A stretch of 64,000 nucleotides of DNA. It comes from Acidobacteriota bacterium (lineage in GTDB: Bacteria; Acidobacteriota; Terriglobia; Acidiferrales; UBA7541). Numbering within the stretch: position 1 is the first letter of the stretch; the number at the start of each line of letters is the position of its first letter. Shown here piece by piece: positions 18,296-28,781 of the stretch. The notes beneath the pieces are model-generated. The model was not told where the DNA came from and searched no databases. It saw nothing but the letters and a program-made list of their open reading frames with translations. The translations under genes and the position numbers were made by a program. The stretch is from contig QHYN01000200.1 of NCBI GenBank assembly GCA_003224145.1, forward strand, positions 1 to 64,000, read 5' to 3'.

Positions 18296-21200
18296 CAGCA
18301 GGTCATCGACGGCCGCAAGCAAATCACTTACTTTGAAAGGCTTTTGCAATACCTGGCGAGGGCTTCCGGGCAGTTTCCCCCCTGCGCTTCCGGACGGCGC
18401 GACGGCAGACATCCAGACCAATTTGCGGGAAAGAGCCGGCCTATGCTGGGCCAGCCAATCTCCGAGGCCTGTTCCGTTCGGACCTGAGGCAATTTGCAGA
18501 TCAGCCACAATCACGTCGAAGTCTTGTTTCTCAAGCAGTCTGTGAGCTGCAGACAAGCTCCTGGCCACCTCCACACGATGATCGCGAGCCCGAAGTAAAG
18601 TCCCAACCGCTTCCAATACTGAGTCGTCGTGATCCACCAGGAGAATATTCCCCGTCTTGCCGGAGTCTGCCTTTGTTCTGTCCACCGATAAGTTGGGAGA
18701 GGCTGCCCGTTGGAATGGCAACTCGATGGTGAAAGAAGCGCCACGCGGCGGAAGGTTCGTGACGCGAATTGTTCCGCCGTGCTCGGTAATGATCCCATAA
18801 CAGATGCTCAATCCGAGGCCAGTTCCTTTGCCAACCGGTTTTGTCGTGTAGAAAGGATCGAAAACGCGGGAAGCGTCCTTTACCCCCGGGCCGCTGTCGG
18901 TAAACTCAATGAAAATAAGGTCGCCGTTGATCCCAGTACGAACCCAAAGGTCACCTTCGCTGGAGCGCTCCAGTATAGCGTCCACTGCGTTGTTTACCAG
19001 ATTCAGAAAGACCTGCTGCAACTGATGAGGATCGGCGGCCGTCACGGGAAGATCCGGAGCAAGATCGAGATGGATGCGAATGTTGCTCATACGCAAATCG
19101 TAGTCACGAAGCGCCAAGGTCTCCTCCAGAGCCTGATTGATTTGAACCGACACCCGCTCCGGCTTGTGCTGACGGGCAAAGCTCAAAAGGTTCTGCACGA
19201 TGCGGTGGGTGCGCTGTGCTTGCTTATAAAGTTTGTCCGCGTATTCGATTCCCTGCTGATTTAATTGACCGCTGGACGTCAGTAACTGGCTGTAGCCAAG
19301 GATGGCCGTAAGCGGGTTATTTAGTTCGTGCGCAACGCCGGAGATGAGCTGGCCGACCGCGGCCAGTTTTTCACTGTGAAGCAGTTGCTCCTGTGTGCGA
19401 CGCAGGTTTTCATAAGCCTGGCGTGTTTCTTCGTAGAGGTTCGAGCGCTCGATCGCGCTGGAGATCTGGCTGCCAACGGCGATGAGCAGATTCACATCCG
19501 CCGGCGAAAATTCGCGTGGTGTGCGGCTTCCAACAACGAGGCCGCCAATCACGCGGTCTTTCGACCAAAGGATTACCACGTAGGCCGTGGCTATCCCTTC
19601 TTTTATTTGCGCATCGCGGAATACGGGTGGCAGCGGCAAGCCCTGCGCGGAGAGAAAGGTCGCATGAACCGCCTTGATGTGCTGCACCAACTCCGGCTTC
19701 ACGGAGACGGCCGGAAAATGCCGCGAGTATTCTGAGCGATGGCCGGCTGCGGCAATGCGACGCAACTTCGTGACCTTTTCATCGAAGAGATAGAGCGAGG
19801 TGGCGTCCAGACTGAAGAGTTCGGCCATCTGCCGCAGGGTGCGGTGCAGCGAGTCGCCCAGGTCCAGCGATTCCGTCAGCGTCTTGGCGATCGAGTTCAG
19901 CACCATGAGTTCCCGATTGCGGCGCCGGATTTCCTGCTCCGCCTGTTTACGTTCGGTGATGTCCAGGAGGAAACCCTGATAGGCGGTCACGTTTCTCGCG
20001 GAATCCCGTACGGCTATGGAAGATTCCAGCATGGTGCGGAACTCGCCATCCTTGCGCCGCATTTCGAACTCGAAATCCGCAACCGCACCGTGTTGCTCCA
20101 GCAGTCTCTTAAGCCGCTCGCGATCGGCGGTGTTCTTGTAGAACGCCGTCGGAATATCAATGGTCATCAACTCCTCGCGGGTCTCATAGCCGGTCATGCG
20201 CAGCAGGGCTTCGTTAAAATCGAGAAACCTTCCCTGCGGCGTGGAGATAAACACGCCTTCCTGTACGTTGGAGACAAGCGTGCGATACTTTTCCTCCGCC
20301 CTCTTGCGTTCCGTAATGTCCTTAAGCACGTGAACGGTGCCGAGTTGCCGCCCGCCAGGGTCCGCGAACGTCGAGTTGGACACGAGGAAGTACCCCGAAA
20401 GCCAGGGATCGGGAGCGTCGCCTTCACCGGCGACTCCTTCGCAATAGGGGCAATTACTGTAGGCTGCGTTCTTGGCGGAAAGAAGTTCCTTAACATTCCT
20501 GCCGACCAGAGTGCCGCTCCCGCGGCCCAGAAGCTGCTTGAGACGCTGGTTGCTGCGCAGTATGCGCCCCTGGGGATCGTGAACCAAGATGGGGTCGCCA
20601 ATGGAATCGAAAGTGTATTCCCATTGTTGCTGAGTGGTTGTGACCTGCTCAAACAAACGAACATTCTGCAGCGTCATCCCCAGCAGGTTGGCAATATTCA
20701 CAAGGTAGGAGATTTCGTCGGTGTGAAAGCGCGTATGCGCCGTCGAGCCTATCGCAATGACTCCCAGGGCGCCGTTCTTCCCCGGAAGGGCGAGCGTTAC
20801 CAACGATTTCAGTCCTGCTTCGTCCAGCCGCTTGCGTGCGGCCGGGTCCCATTCATCTTTCGATTCCAGAAACTGGCATTCTTCTTTCAAAACATGCTGC
20901 GCCCACGGTTCCATGGCGGATACTCGGGCATGCTGCGCAAGGAAGGAAGGCGTGTAGCCCACCGATGCCCGGGCCACCAGGTACGACGCATTGCCCTCGC
21001 CCTCTTTCAGCCGCACGATTCCGTGCGTAGCCCCCAAGCTTTCCACCAGATGCGAAAGGACCTGGTCAATCACCTCCTGCACGGAAAGAGTCTGCGTGCT
21101 GGCCGCAGTCAACAGAGTCAACCGGCGCAACTTGTCATTCAATTCCTCGCTTCGCGCTTGGGCTTCTTCCAGCACGGCGACCACCATGGCGATTCCCAGG

Positions 21201-21889
21201 GCCACTCCGAGAAGATGATCAAACGCGATACGCAACAGAAAGTACGGATGCTGCAGCCAAAGGGGACGGTCCAGCCCATGCAAGCCAATCAGGAGAAAAA
21301 CCCCGGCAAGAAGTTGCGCGCCGTGCCCTCGGAGCGCCATGGGAGATCGCAGGAGCAAGAAACCGGGAAAAAGGCAAATTGCGCTTTCAAATATGGCAGT
21401 TTCCCAATGCAGGGAAGCAAACTGCTGCGGCCCTCTTCGCTCCACATAGTAGACCGCTCCCAGAATCAGGCTGATCAGTGGAAGTACCGAGAAGATTCGT
21501 CGATCTGACCCCGTTGCGCCGTTCATTACCGCCGCAAATAGGAACAGCAGCGCGGCGGCCTGGCTTGCCAGATAAACAAGATTTAGACCTGCAAGCGGCC
21601 GGGCGAGCAGCGTCACTTCACACAGCGCCGAAAACGTGAAGCAGCACCATCCGGCAAGCCAGAATCGGAAATAGCCTGTGTGATGATCGCGGCGGAAGAG
21701 GAAAAACAGGACCAGCAGAATGACGAATGCGCTGGCTTCGAAGAAGGCAATCCCGAGCAGGCCTTGGTTCTCCAGCAAGATGCGCCGCCTCCCGGCCGTA
21801 AATGCCGTCACCGCGGTGCTCGAGCTGCCGCGAACCTTGATGTGAACGGCGAGAAAATCCGAAGGATGAGCTTCTATCCAAGCTAGCAC
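18263..21889 (-). CDS. Hybrid sensor histidine kinase (N-terminal multi-TM, GAF, PAS, PAS, GAF, HisKA, HATPase, REC)
   Basis: SGVAHELNNPLTAILGYSQLL H-box; VNNAVDAILE N-box; DSGPGVKD, GKGTGLGLSICYGII; C-terminal REC NILLVDHDDSVLEAVG...VIVADLQ...LQKPF. Confidence 0.9.
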   Translation of the reverse strand: MLAWIEAHPSDFLAVHIKVRGSSSTAVTAFTAGRRRILLENQGLLGIAFFEASAFVILLVLFFLFRRDHHTGYFRFWLAGWCCFTFSALCEVTLLARPLAGLNLVYLASQAAALLFLFAAVMNGATGSDRRIFSVLPLISLILGAVYYVERRGPQQFASLHWETAIFESAICLFPGFLLLRSPMALRGHGAQLLAGVFLLIGLHGLDRPLWLQHPYFLLRIAFDHLLGVALGIAMVVAVLEEAQARSEELNDKLRRLTLLTAASTQTLSVQEVIDQVLSHLVESLGATHGIVRLKEGEGNASYLVARASVGYTPSFLAQHARVSAMEPWAQHVLKEECQFLESKDEWDPAARKRLDEAGLKSLVTLALPGKNGALGVIAIGSTAHTRFHTDEISYLVNIANLLGMTLQNVRLFEQVTTTQQQWEYTFDSIGDPILVHDPQGRILRSNQRLKQLLGRGSGTLVGRNVKELLSAKNAAYSNCPYCEGVAGEGDAPDPWLSGYFLVSNSTFADPGGRQLGTVHVLKDITERKRAEEKYRTLVSNVQEGVFISTPQGRFLDFNEALLRMTGYETREELMTIDIPTAFYKNTADRERLKRLLEQHGAVADFEFEMRRKDGEFRTMLESSIAVRDSARNVTAYQGFLLDITERKQAEQEIRRRNRELMVLNSIAKTLTESLDLGDSLHRTLRQMAELFSLDATSLYLFDEKVTKLRRIAAAGHRSEYSRHFPAVSVKPELVQHIKAVHATFLSAQGLPLPPVFRDAQIKEGIATAYVVILWSKDRVIGGLVVGSRTPREFSPADVNLLIAVGSQISSAIERSNLYEETRQAYENLRRTQEQLLHSEKLAAVGQLISGVAHELNNPLTAILGYSQLLTSSGQLNQQGIEYADKLYKQAQRTHRIVQNLLSFARQHKPERVSVQINQALEETLALRDYDLRMSNIRIHLDLAPDLPVTAADPHQLQQVFLNLVNNAVDAILERSSEGDLWVRTGINGDLIFIEFTDSGPGVKDASRVFDPFYTTKPVGKGTGLGLSICYGIITEHGGTIRVTNLPPRGASFTIELPFQRAASPNLSVDRTKADSGKTGNILLVDHDDSVLEAVGTLLRARDHRVEVARSLSAAHRLLEKQDFDVIVADLQIASGPNGTGLGDWLAQHRPALSRKLVWMSAVAPSGSAGGKLPGSPRQVLQKPFKVSDLLAAVDDLLLNRMDAAPIG

Positions 21890-21938
21890 GCTATTTTCTG
21901 ACTGGGCAAGCGTTCACACATTTCGGTGTGCTGTCCCA

Positions 21939-21944
21939 TATAAT
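21939..21944 (+). promoter_or_regulatory. Candidate -10 hexamer TATAAT upstream of the HD-GYP regulator
   Basis: Exact TATAAT 12 nt before the GTG at 21956; no clear -35 assigned. Confidence 0.25.
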
Positions 21945-21955
21945 GGTTACTGGGA

Positions 21956-23044
21956 GTGGACAGAGTGGACGACGAAACCATACTGGTCGTGGACGACGAA
22001 GAGGCCATTCGCGAGGTCGTTTCCACGATGCTCGAATCCAAAGGCTATCGTTGCGCGGTCGCGCACAATGGCCGCGCCGCGCAGGAGCAGATCAAACGCG
22101 ATACCCCTGACCTGGTCCTGAGCGACATGATCATGCCGGAGATGGACGGCATCAAGCTGCTGGAATGGGTGCGCCAGTATGACCCGGATGTGCCGGTCAT
22201 CATGGTCACTGCCATCCATGACATTTCGACCGCGCTCGAGGCCATTCGCCGCGGCGCTTACGATTACATCCTCAAGCCCTTCGAAAAGGACCAGCTCTTC
22301 CTCGGCGTAAACCGCGCTCTGCAACATCGGCGGCTCGTCAACGAAAACCGGAAATATCAGCGCGATCTCGAGCAGCAGGTCAGAGATCGAACCGCCCGCC
22401 TCCAAGAGGCTCTCGACCAGCTCGAGCAATCTTACGACGACACTCTGGAGGCCCTGGGGGGCGCTCTGGACTTGAAAGACGAAGAGACTGAAGGCCATTG
22501 CCAGCGCGTAACCGCTTTCTGTATTTCCATTGCGAAAATGGTGCCGGTGCCCGATGGCTATCTGCCCATCATGGCACGTGCCGCATTCCTTCATGATATC
22601 GGCAAGATGGCCATACCCGATGGCATCTTGCGCAAACCTGGCCCTCTCACCGACGATGAAAAAAGGGTCATGCGTACGCACTGCGAAATTGGCTACAACA
22701 TGCTAATTCGCATCCCTTTTCTTCGCGATGCCGCGGAAATCGTGCTGGCGCACCAGGAGTTCTACGATGGCTCTGGTTACCCACGTGGATTGAAAGGCGA
22801 GGAGATTCCTCTCGGTGCGCGCATATTCGCGGTCGCGGATTCCCTTGACGCCATGGTCAGCGACAGGCCCTACCGCCGCAAACTCCCGATGGCCCACGCA
22901 TGCGAAGAGATCAAGCGATGTTCCGGCAGCCAGTTTGATCCCGAAGTGGTCAAAGTCTTCTTGTCCATTCCGGAACAACATTGGTTGGACCTGCGCGAAA
23001 ATCTTGGTTCTCCGTTCCGTCTCGCCCATCTCAAGAATTTGTAG
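21956..23044 (+). CDS. Response regulator with HD-GYP domain (putative c-di-GMP phosphodiesterase)
   Basis: ETILVVDDEEAIREVV REC; AAFLHDIGKMAIPDGILRKPGPLTDDE and HQEFYDGSGYPRGLKGEEIPLGARI HD-GYP. Confidence 0.9.
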   Translation: MDRVDDETILVVDDEEAIREVVSTMLESKGYRCAVAHNGRAAQEQIKRDTPDLVLSDMIMPEMDGIKLLEWVRQYDPDVPVIMVTAIHDISTALEAIRRGAYDYILKPFEKDQLFLGVNRALQHRRLVNENRKYQRDLEQQVRDRTARLQEALDQLEQSYDDTLEALGGALDLKDEETEGHCQRVTAFCISIAKMVPVPDGYLPIMARAAFLHDIGKMAIPDGILRKPGPLTDDEKRVMRTHCEIGYNMLIRIPFLRDAAEIVLAHQEFYDGSGYPRGLKGEEIPLGARIFAVADSLDAMVSDRPYRRKLPMAHACEEIKRCSGSQFDPEVVKVFLSIPEQHWLDLRENLGSPFRLAHLKNL

Positions 23045-23180
23045 GCGCAAGATAGTACAGCTGCAGTGCGGGCAATCGGGGCTGCGCTCGCATTTTCTTT
23101 TTTTCTTTCCCTCAAGTTTCGACGCTGGACCGTTCACTCAGTCTTGCATGCCGTCCGCCGAATGCGTACTATTGCTTTCG

Positions 23181-23438
23181 ATGGCTCTCGTTCCCATCAA
23201 GACCGCCTCCGAAACCGGCTACTGTGATTGCATCTGCGGATGCTACGAACTGGCCAGCCTGCGTGATGAAGACACCGGCAAGGGCTACTGCCCTGCCTGC
23301 GCGAAGGACCACCTGGAGCTGAACGCCGGCGTGGGCCTCCCGAATCCCGCACCCGTCAAGCTCTCTCCGAATGCAGAAGGAAGTCGGCGCGCCGCACCGA
23401 TGCCCGCCCCCGCCGATCCCCCCGGCCGCCTGCGCTGA
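23181..23438 (+). CDS. Small Cys-rich hypothetical protein (zinc-ribbon-like)
   Basis: MALVPIKTASETGYCDCICGCYELASLRDEDTGKGYCPACAKDHLEL; followed by a strong hairpin terminator. Confidence 0.5.
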   Translation: MALVPIKTASETGYCDCICGCYELASLRDEDTGKGYCPACAKDHLELNAGVGLPNPAPVKLSPNAEGSRRAAPMPAPADPPGRLR

Positions 23439-23483
23439 AGGAACCGCCCCAAAAGGCGAAACTATAAACTCGCTAGGAAAAAG

Positions 23484-23517
23484 AAAGGGCGCCTCGCGTA
23501 AAAGGCGCCCTTTTCCT
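23484..23517. terminator. Bidirectional rho-independent terminator
   Basis: AAAGGGCGCCT ... AGGCGCCCTTT perfect stem between convergent genes. Confidence 0.85.
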
Positions 23518-23534
23518 TTCAAACTTGCGAACGG

Positions 23535-26500
23535 TTAGAAGTAGAACTTCGCCGCCAACTGTACGATGCGCGGCCCGATGTTGCTGTCGCTGGTGACCCG
23601 GCCAAGAAAACTGGAATTGACGTTGGTGCTGCTGCCGCCGGAGCCGAAGGTTGATTGTGGATTATTGAAGTTTACATGATTAAAGGTGTTAAACGTTTCC
23701 AGGCGCAGCTCGAAGCGCATCTGCTCTCTAACGGGAATTTCCTTCATCAGAGCAAGGTTGGTGAAGTTCAAGCCCAGCCCATGGAAGGAGTTTTTGCCGG
23801 TATTGCCGAACGTTCCAGGGTCCGCGTGGCAGAAGGCCGATGGATCAAAAAAGAAGTTCCCGGACCGTAGAGTGCCGGCACAATTTGCTACGCCAGTACC
23901 CGCTTTAGCGTCATGCGACACGCGGGGATCCATCCTCACGAGCGGACCTACTTGATTGGGATTATCCCAACAGGTGTAGAAAATGACGCCGAACCCGGGA
24001 CAGGTCAGTGAGGTTTCGCTGGTGTCGTTCAGGTTTAGCGGGAACCCCGACTGGAATGTGGTGATGCCGGCGATTCTCCACCCTTTGAAGATTCTGCTCA
24101 GGACCGGCCCCGAACCGAGTGCGTGGGGAACCGGTAGTTCGTACTGGTAGCTGGCCACGAACCTATGCCGTGCGTCGAAGTCCGAATCACCCCAGTTCAG
24201 GCCTGGAAGCAATGGGTTGACGCCGCGGTTGCCAAACGATGAGCTTTCGAAGCCTGACCCATTGTCCTGCGAGTGCGCGTAGGTGTAGGAAAGCAAGAAC
24301 TGCAACCCCTGAGACATGCGCTTGTTCAAGCTCACCTGCAAGGAGTTGTACCTGGAATTTCCGTCCGTGCTTTGCTGTCCTATGGAAGCAAATGCGCCGG
24401 CAAAATTTGTCCCCGCAAATCCATATTTGAAGAACTGCGGGAAATCCTGTCCTAAAAAGTCTGCATCACTGACGCAACCGGGATCGGCCGCGCAAGCTGC
24501 CGGATTGATTCCCACATTCTGTTCGATGACCCGCTCCAGATGACGCCCTTGTGAACCCACATAACCCACCGACAAAATCGTCTGGCCCGGGAACTCTCTT
24601 TGAATGGTTACATTGTAATTTACGGCATACGGCACGGAATAGCGCGGATCGATGGTGCTCAATGAAAACGGCTCGAAGAACGTAAAATCCACAAGGCTCC
24701 CCGGGGGTGGCGGAGTGAACGGGTATTTGTTGGCAATCGACGCCGGATCGGTCGTTGTGGTCGAAGTCGGGCAAGACGCCGGTGGGGTGCCACACATATT
24801 GAGGTTACCGAGGAAGTTCGTTGTCGTGATCGTGGTCGTATTAATGCTGGTAAATGGTACAGCAAAGCTCGGGTGGCCACCCACATCGCCCACGCCAATG
24901 TCTGTGAGCGCAAACGGCGGCGCCGTCAGGTTCTGGAGCGTCTGCTCCTCTTCCACTTGGTTGAAATACACGCCTACGCCAGCGCGGAGGGAGAACTTCC
25001 CCTGGTCGCCGGTGAGGTGTCCCAGCGGACCACTTACATTCGGCGCCCAGGCAATTCCGAGGCGCGGTCCAAAGTGAGTAAAGCCGGTCTTGTATCCGGA
25101 CGGAGTACAATCCACGTCTCCCGGGAACACCAGGCCGGTCGGCGCCGTTGGGTAGATGACAGACTGTTGACCCGGCCTGAAGCAGTTGATCGCGCGGTCA
25201 CGATTGAAATGATCCGTGGTTGGCTGGTTGATTTGCCAGCCCAATCCGAAGTTGAGAGTGAAGTTGGAAGTCGCTTTCCACGAATCCTGGGCATACGAGT
25301 AAAAGCCTTGCGTGCCGGCATCGATGAAGCTGCCGCTGCCCTGGCCGTAGCTGTCTGGAATCCCCAACAGGAAATCTGCCCCCGGATCGTGCGTAGAAAA
25401 GAAACCGGTACCATTAAAGGTGAAGCTACCGTTATTCCGATTGGCGAACGGATTGCTCACGTGGAAGCGGCGTCCATCGAAGCCGAACTTCAAGGTGTGC
25501 CGTCCTATGATATAGCTGAAGTTGTCGTTAGCCTGATAGACCTGGTCGATGCGCGGCTGCGGCCCGTTATTGCTGAATCCAAGGTTGAAGAAACCAGTTA
25601 AACTCATTACCGGGAGGCCGGCAGCACCGGGCAACTGGGGATTGATGTCGAAACCCACCGAAGAAGGAAGCTGCACCGTTACCGGCTCGACGGCGACGAA
25701 ATTGAACCGCGTATAGCCAAATCGCATTTCGTTCAGGACATCCGCGTTGAAGACATGAATCCAAGAGGCAGTAAACTGCTTCGCGTGCCGCTGCGCTTCC
25801 TCAGGGAATCCTGGGAGTGTTGAGCCTGTAAACGGCAAAGTGTCCTGTGTCGGATTGGTCTGGATGAAACCGTATGAACGGATCGAGTCCTTCGTATTAA
25901 ACGTATGGTCCACTTGCCAGAGATACTGATCCACCTTCCCGGAAGTGACTGCAACGGGCGTGAATTGCAACGTGCCTACTTGGGCCGATGTGGGTACGTA
26001 CTTGTTCATCAAATTGACGGCAATGGAGTTAAGATCTTGGCTCGGAATCACTCCGGTACTGAACAACCCGTTGGTGAGCAAATTGCCGTTGTTGTCGTAG
26101 GCTTTGCCATAATACGTGCCGGCTGGGCACATCACGCCGCCCGACACGGGGCAAGGCGAACTGTCATCGCCAAACGTGGCGACCGGCGAAACGTGCGGAT
26201 TCTTCGGCGCGCAACCCGGATTTTTTGTCGGGCACTTTCCTGTGACTGGATCCGGTAGAGGCGGGGGCGTTCCGTTGAAATTGAAATCACTGAAATCACC
26301 GCCGCGCTGCGCGTCCGAGAACAACGTGTTCTGGCTCGAGGCTTGGGGCTGGCGGAAGCGCGAGCCTTGATAAGAGAAGAAGAAGAAAGTGTGATGCTTC
26401 CACACCGGACCGCCAAGAGTTCCGCCGAACTGGTTCTGATGGAAGACCGCAGCTTTATGCGTGAAGAAGTCCTTGTTATTCAAGGAAGTATCACGATAAA

Positions 26501-27269
26501 AGTTGAACCCGCTGCCATGGAAGCTGTTCGTTCCGGACTTGATGACGGCGTTCATGATCGCGCCGGAGTTACGCCCGTACTCCGGATTGATTGTGTTGGT
26601 CACCATGTTGAATTCCGCAATGGCATCCGGGCTGGGAATAATAAGGGGCGTGTTCAAGGGCAGGTCGTTGGAGTCCTGGCCGTTAATTAAAAAGTTATTC
26701 TGCTGCGTCTGGCTGCCATTGGTCGAGAAGGTGCCAAACCGGTCGTTCGAACTCATCACCCCGGGCTCAAGCAATTGCAACTGCACCCAGTTGCGGCCGT
26801 TCAAGGGCATGTCCACAATGGTGTCGCCGGTAATCACCGTCCCGAGCTGCGTGTTGGTTGATTCCACTTGTATTCTTGCGGCTTCGACCAAGACCTGCTG
26901 GGAAATCTGGCCCAATTCCATCTTAATGTTCAACACATACACTTGGTCGACTGTGAGGGTAATGCCGGTCGCCGTGAAGGTCCGGAAGCCCGAACTCGTC
27001 GCTGTAACCCGGTAGGTTCCAATCGGCAGATTCAAAAACACGAAGGTGCCGTCTCCAGAACTGGCTGTGGTATACGAAATACTGGTACCAAGGTTCGTAG
27101 CCGTTAATTGCACCCCGGTCAAGACGGCCCCCGCCGGATCGATCACTGTGCCTTGAATTTTGCCATAGACGTCTGCCCTCGTCGTTTGCACGCAACTGAA
27201 CAGAACCATTACTGCGATCACGGACAAACGTAGAGGCAGAAAATAGCCACTCTTTAGGACAGATTTCAT
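23535..27269 (-). CDS. Oar-like TonB-dependent receptor with carboxypeptidase-regulatory domain
   Basis: Signal peptide from MKSVLKSGYFLPLRLSVIAVM; YGKIQGTVIDPAGAVLTGVQLTATNLGTS; QQNNFLINGQDSNDLPLNTPLIIPSPDAIAEFNMVTNTINPEYGRNSGAIMNAVIKSGTN; C-terminal QLAAKFYF. Confidence 0.9.
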   Translation of the reverse strand: MKSVLKSGYFLPLRLSVIAVMVLFSCVQTTRADVYGKIQGTVIDPAGAVLTGVQLTATNLGTSISYTTASSGDGTFVFLNLPIGTYRVTATSSGFRTFTATGITLTVDQVYVLNIKMELGQISQQVLVEAARIQVESTNTQLGTVITGDTIVDMPLNGRNWVQLQLLEPGVMSSNDRFGTFSTNGSQTQQNNFLINGQDSNDLPLNTPLIIPSPDAIAEFNMVTNTINPEYGRNSGAIMNAVIKSGTNSFHGSGFNFYRDTSLNNKDFFTHKAAVFHQNQFGGTLGGPVWKHHTFFFFSYQGSRFRQPQASSQNTLFSDAQRGGDFSDFNFNGTPPPLPDPVTGKCPTKNPGCAPKNPHVSPVATFGDDSSPCPVSGGVMCPAGTYYGKAYDNNGNLLTNGLFSTGVIPSQDLNSIAVNLMNKYVPTSAQVGTLQFTPVAVTSGKVDQYLWQVDHTFNTKDSIRSYGFIQTNPTQDTLPFTGSTLPGFPEEAQRHAKQFTASWIHVFNADVLNEMRFGYTRFNFVAVEPVTVQLPSSVGFDINPQLPGAAGLPVMSLTGFFNLGFSNNGPQPRIDQVYQANDNFSYIIGRHTLKFGFDGRRFHVSNPFANRNNGSFTFNGTGFFSTHDPGADFLLGIPDSYGQGSGSFIDAGTQGFYSYAQDSWKATSNFTLNFGLGWQINQPTTDHFNRDRAINCFRPGQQSVIYPTAPTGLVFPGDVDCTPSGYKTGFTHFGPRLGIAWAPNVSGPLGHLTGDQGKFSLRAGVGVYFNQVEEEQTLQNLTAPPFALTDIGVGDVGGHPSFAVPFTSINTTTITTTNFLGNLNMCGTPPASCPTSTTTTDPASIANKYPFTPPPPGSLVDFTFFEPFSLSTIDPRYSVPYAVNYNVTIQREFPGQTILSVGYVGSQGRHLERVIEQNVGINPAACAADPGCVSDADFLGQDFPQFFKYGFAGTNFAGAFASIGQQSTDGNSRYNSLQVSLNKRMSQGLQFLLSYTYAHSQDNGSGFESSSFGNRGVNPLLPGLNWGDSDFDARHRFVASYQYELPVPHALGSGPVLSRIFKGWRIAGITTFQSGFPLNLNDTSETSLTCPGFGVIFYTCWDNPNQVGPLVRMDPRVSHDAKAGTGVANCAGTLRSGNFFFDPSAFCHADPGTFGNTGKNSFHGLGLNFTNLALMKEIPVREQMRFELRLETFNTFNHVNFNNPQSTFGSGGSSTNVNSSFLGRVTSDSNIGPRIVQLAAKFYF

Positions 27270-27529
27270 ATCATTTGCCCCCTGGCTTTGAATAGATTGA
27301 ATGGGCCGACACACACAGTCCGCGGTTTAGGCGCGTGCAATGCTCTTTCCATTCTGAAAGTTATGTGGATTTCGATGAATGCGAGGTAACTTCTTTATTT
27401 TGTTTATAGTACTGGAACTCGATTCTTGGATTTAGCTGTCCTTCATACCATAAACCGTACGTTAATCCCATATTTCGTGGAACTTATGCTGAATCAAAGC
27501 AGCTCTTATCGACTGAAGTCCGGACGAAA

Positions 27530-28690
27530 CTAATGGGATCTCATTATCAACCCAGCCAAACCCGAACTAAAGTCCGCCTCCCTGGCAATCAGGCTCGCGA
27601 CGAGATATCCCTCCGATGGGAAGTCGTAAAAATGGCCGGGATGAATGTAAACACCATCGTCGTTCAACAGGGAAAGAGCGAGTTCCTCGTCCGTCCGTGT
27701 TGCAGGGACGCGCAGAACTGCGTACCAGCCGCCTTCCACCTCGAGGCGGCTGCAGACTTTCTGCAAAGCGAGTTGCCGGTCCAGCTCCGCGAGATTCCGC
27801 CGGACCCGATCCATCAACTGGTTCTGAAAGGCACGGCGTTGCAAGAGAAAGGATGGCATCGCCAGTTGCACAGGAGCATTCATCGAGAGGTAGGTGTCCG
27901 CGATGACTTCGAGCCGCGCGAGCGCTTCGCTTTTCAGCTTCTGCGGTCCGCCGACCACCAGCCAGGCAGCCTTCATCTGCGGGAGTCCGCAAATCTTGGA
28001 TAGGCCGCTCATCGTAAAGGTCAGCGCGTCTCGATTCCCTGCAAAACTCGGCGGCCGCGCCGCACCGAGTGAGAAATCCAGGAAGACCTCGTCGGCGATG
28101 ATAGCGAGCTCGCGCGAAGTGCAAAGCGCGTTCAGCTTCTCCATTTCCGCGCGCTTCACGTAATGTCCTGTGGGATTATTGGGATTCACAACGACGACTC
28201 CGCGCGCGTGTGGGGTAATGGCCTGCTCCAGCGTATGAAAATCGATCTGCCATCCGTGGTCGTAAACCAGCGGATAGCGCACCAGCTTCACATCCTGAAG
28301 GTCAGCGAGAAAATCGAAAAGGGGATAGCTTGGCGCGGGAATCAAAATTTCGTCGCAGGGATTGCACAGCAGCTTAAATACGTACGAGTATGCTTCGCTT
28401 GTACTCGTGGTGAGAAAGATGTCTTCGATGCCCACGCTGGCGCCGTGTCCGGCGTAATACTCCGCCACGGCCTCCCGCGCCGTGGCCAGGCCCCGTGCCA
28501 CCGGCTCGTATTTGAGCGCGGCGGGATTGCTCAGCGCATCTAAAATCGCACGCTGGTCGTATACAAAGCCGCATTCTGTCGGATTCGAAACGGTTAAATC
28601 TACCAGCGGCTTCCCTGCTGCGCGATGCCGCGCGAGCGCCTCGCTCAAGCGGTTTGGTGAAAGATTCCAATGAGTGCGCTCTGCAAACAT
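27530..28690 (-). CDS. PLP-dependent class I/II aminotransferase
   Basis: VVVNPNNPTGHYVKRAEMEKLNALCTSRELAIIADEVFLDF; TMSGLSKICGLPQMKAAWL Schiff-base region; start at MFAERTHWNLSPNRL. Confidence 0.85.
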   Translation of the reverse strand: MFAERTHWNLSPNRLSEALARHRAAGKPLVDLTVSNPTECGFVYDQRAILDALSNPAALKYEPVARGLATAREAVAEYYAGHGASVGIEDIFLTTSTSEAYSYVFKLLCNPCDEILIPAPSYPLFDFLADLQDVKLVRYPLVYDHGWQIDFHTLEQAITPHARGVVVVNPNNPTGHYVKRAEMEKLNALCTSRELAIIADEVFLDFSLGAARPPSFAGNRDALTFTMSGLSKICGLPQMKAAWLVVGGPQKLKSEALARLEVIADTYLSMNAPVQLAMPSFLLQRRAFQNQLMDRVRRNLAELDRQLALQKVCSRLEVEGGWYAVLRVPATRTDEELALSLLNDDGVYIHPGHFYDFPSEGYLVASLIAREADFSSGLAGLIMRSH

Positions 28691-28781
28691 GATGCCTCGA
28701 CCCGTACCGCAGGCATTATATCCACCGCGCCGGAGAACGCCCATGACCCCCAGTCGCGTATACTGATTGTCGCATGCACCT

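Noticed and set aside
19739-21508. 589-aa plus-strand ORF antisense to the hybrid histidine kinase
   Set aside because: Opposite strand of clear PAS/GAF coding sequence; no domain-like pattern.
24873-25601. 242-aa plus-strand ORF antisense to the Oar-like receptor
   Set aside because: Antisense shadow ORF; the receptor reading frame is clearly the coding one.
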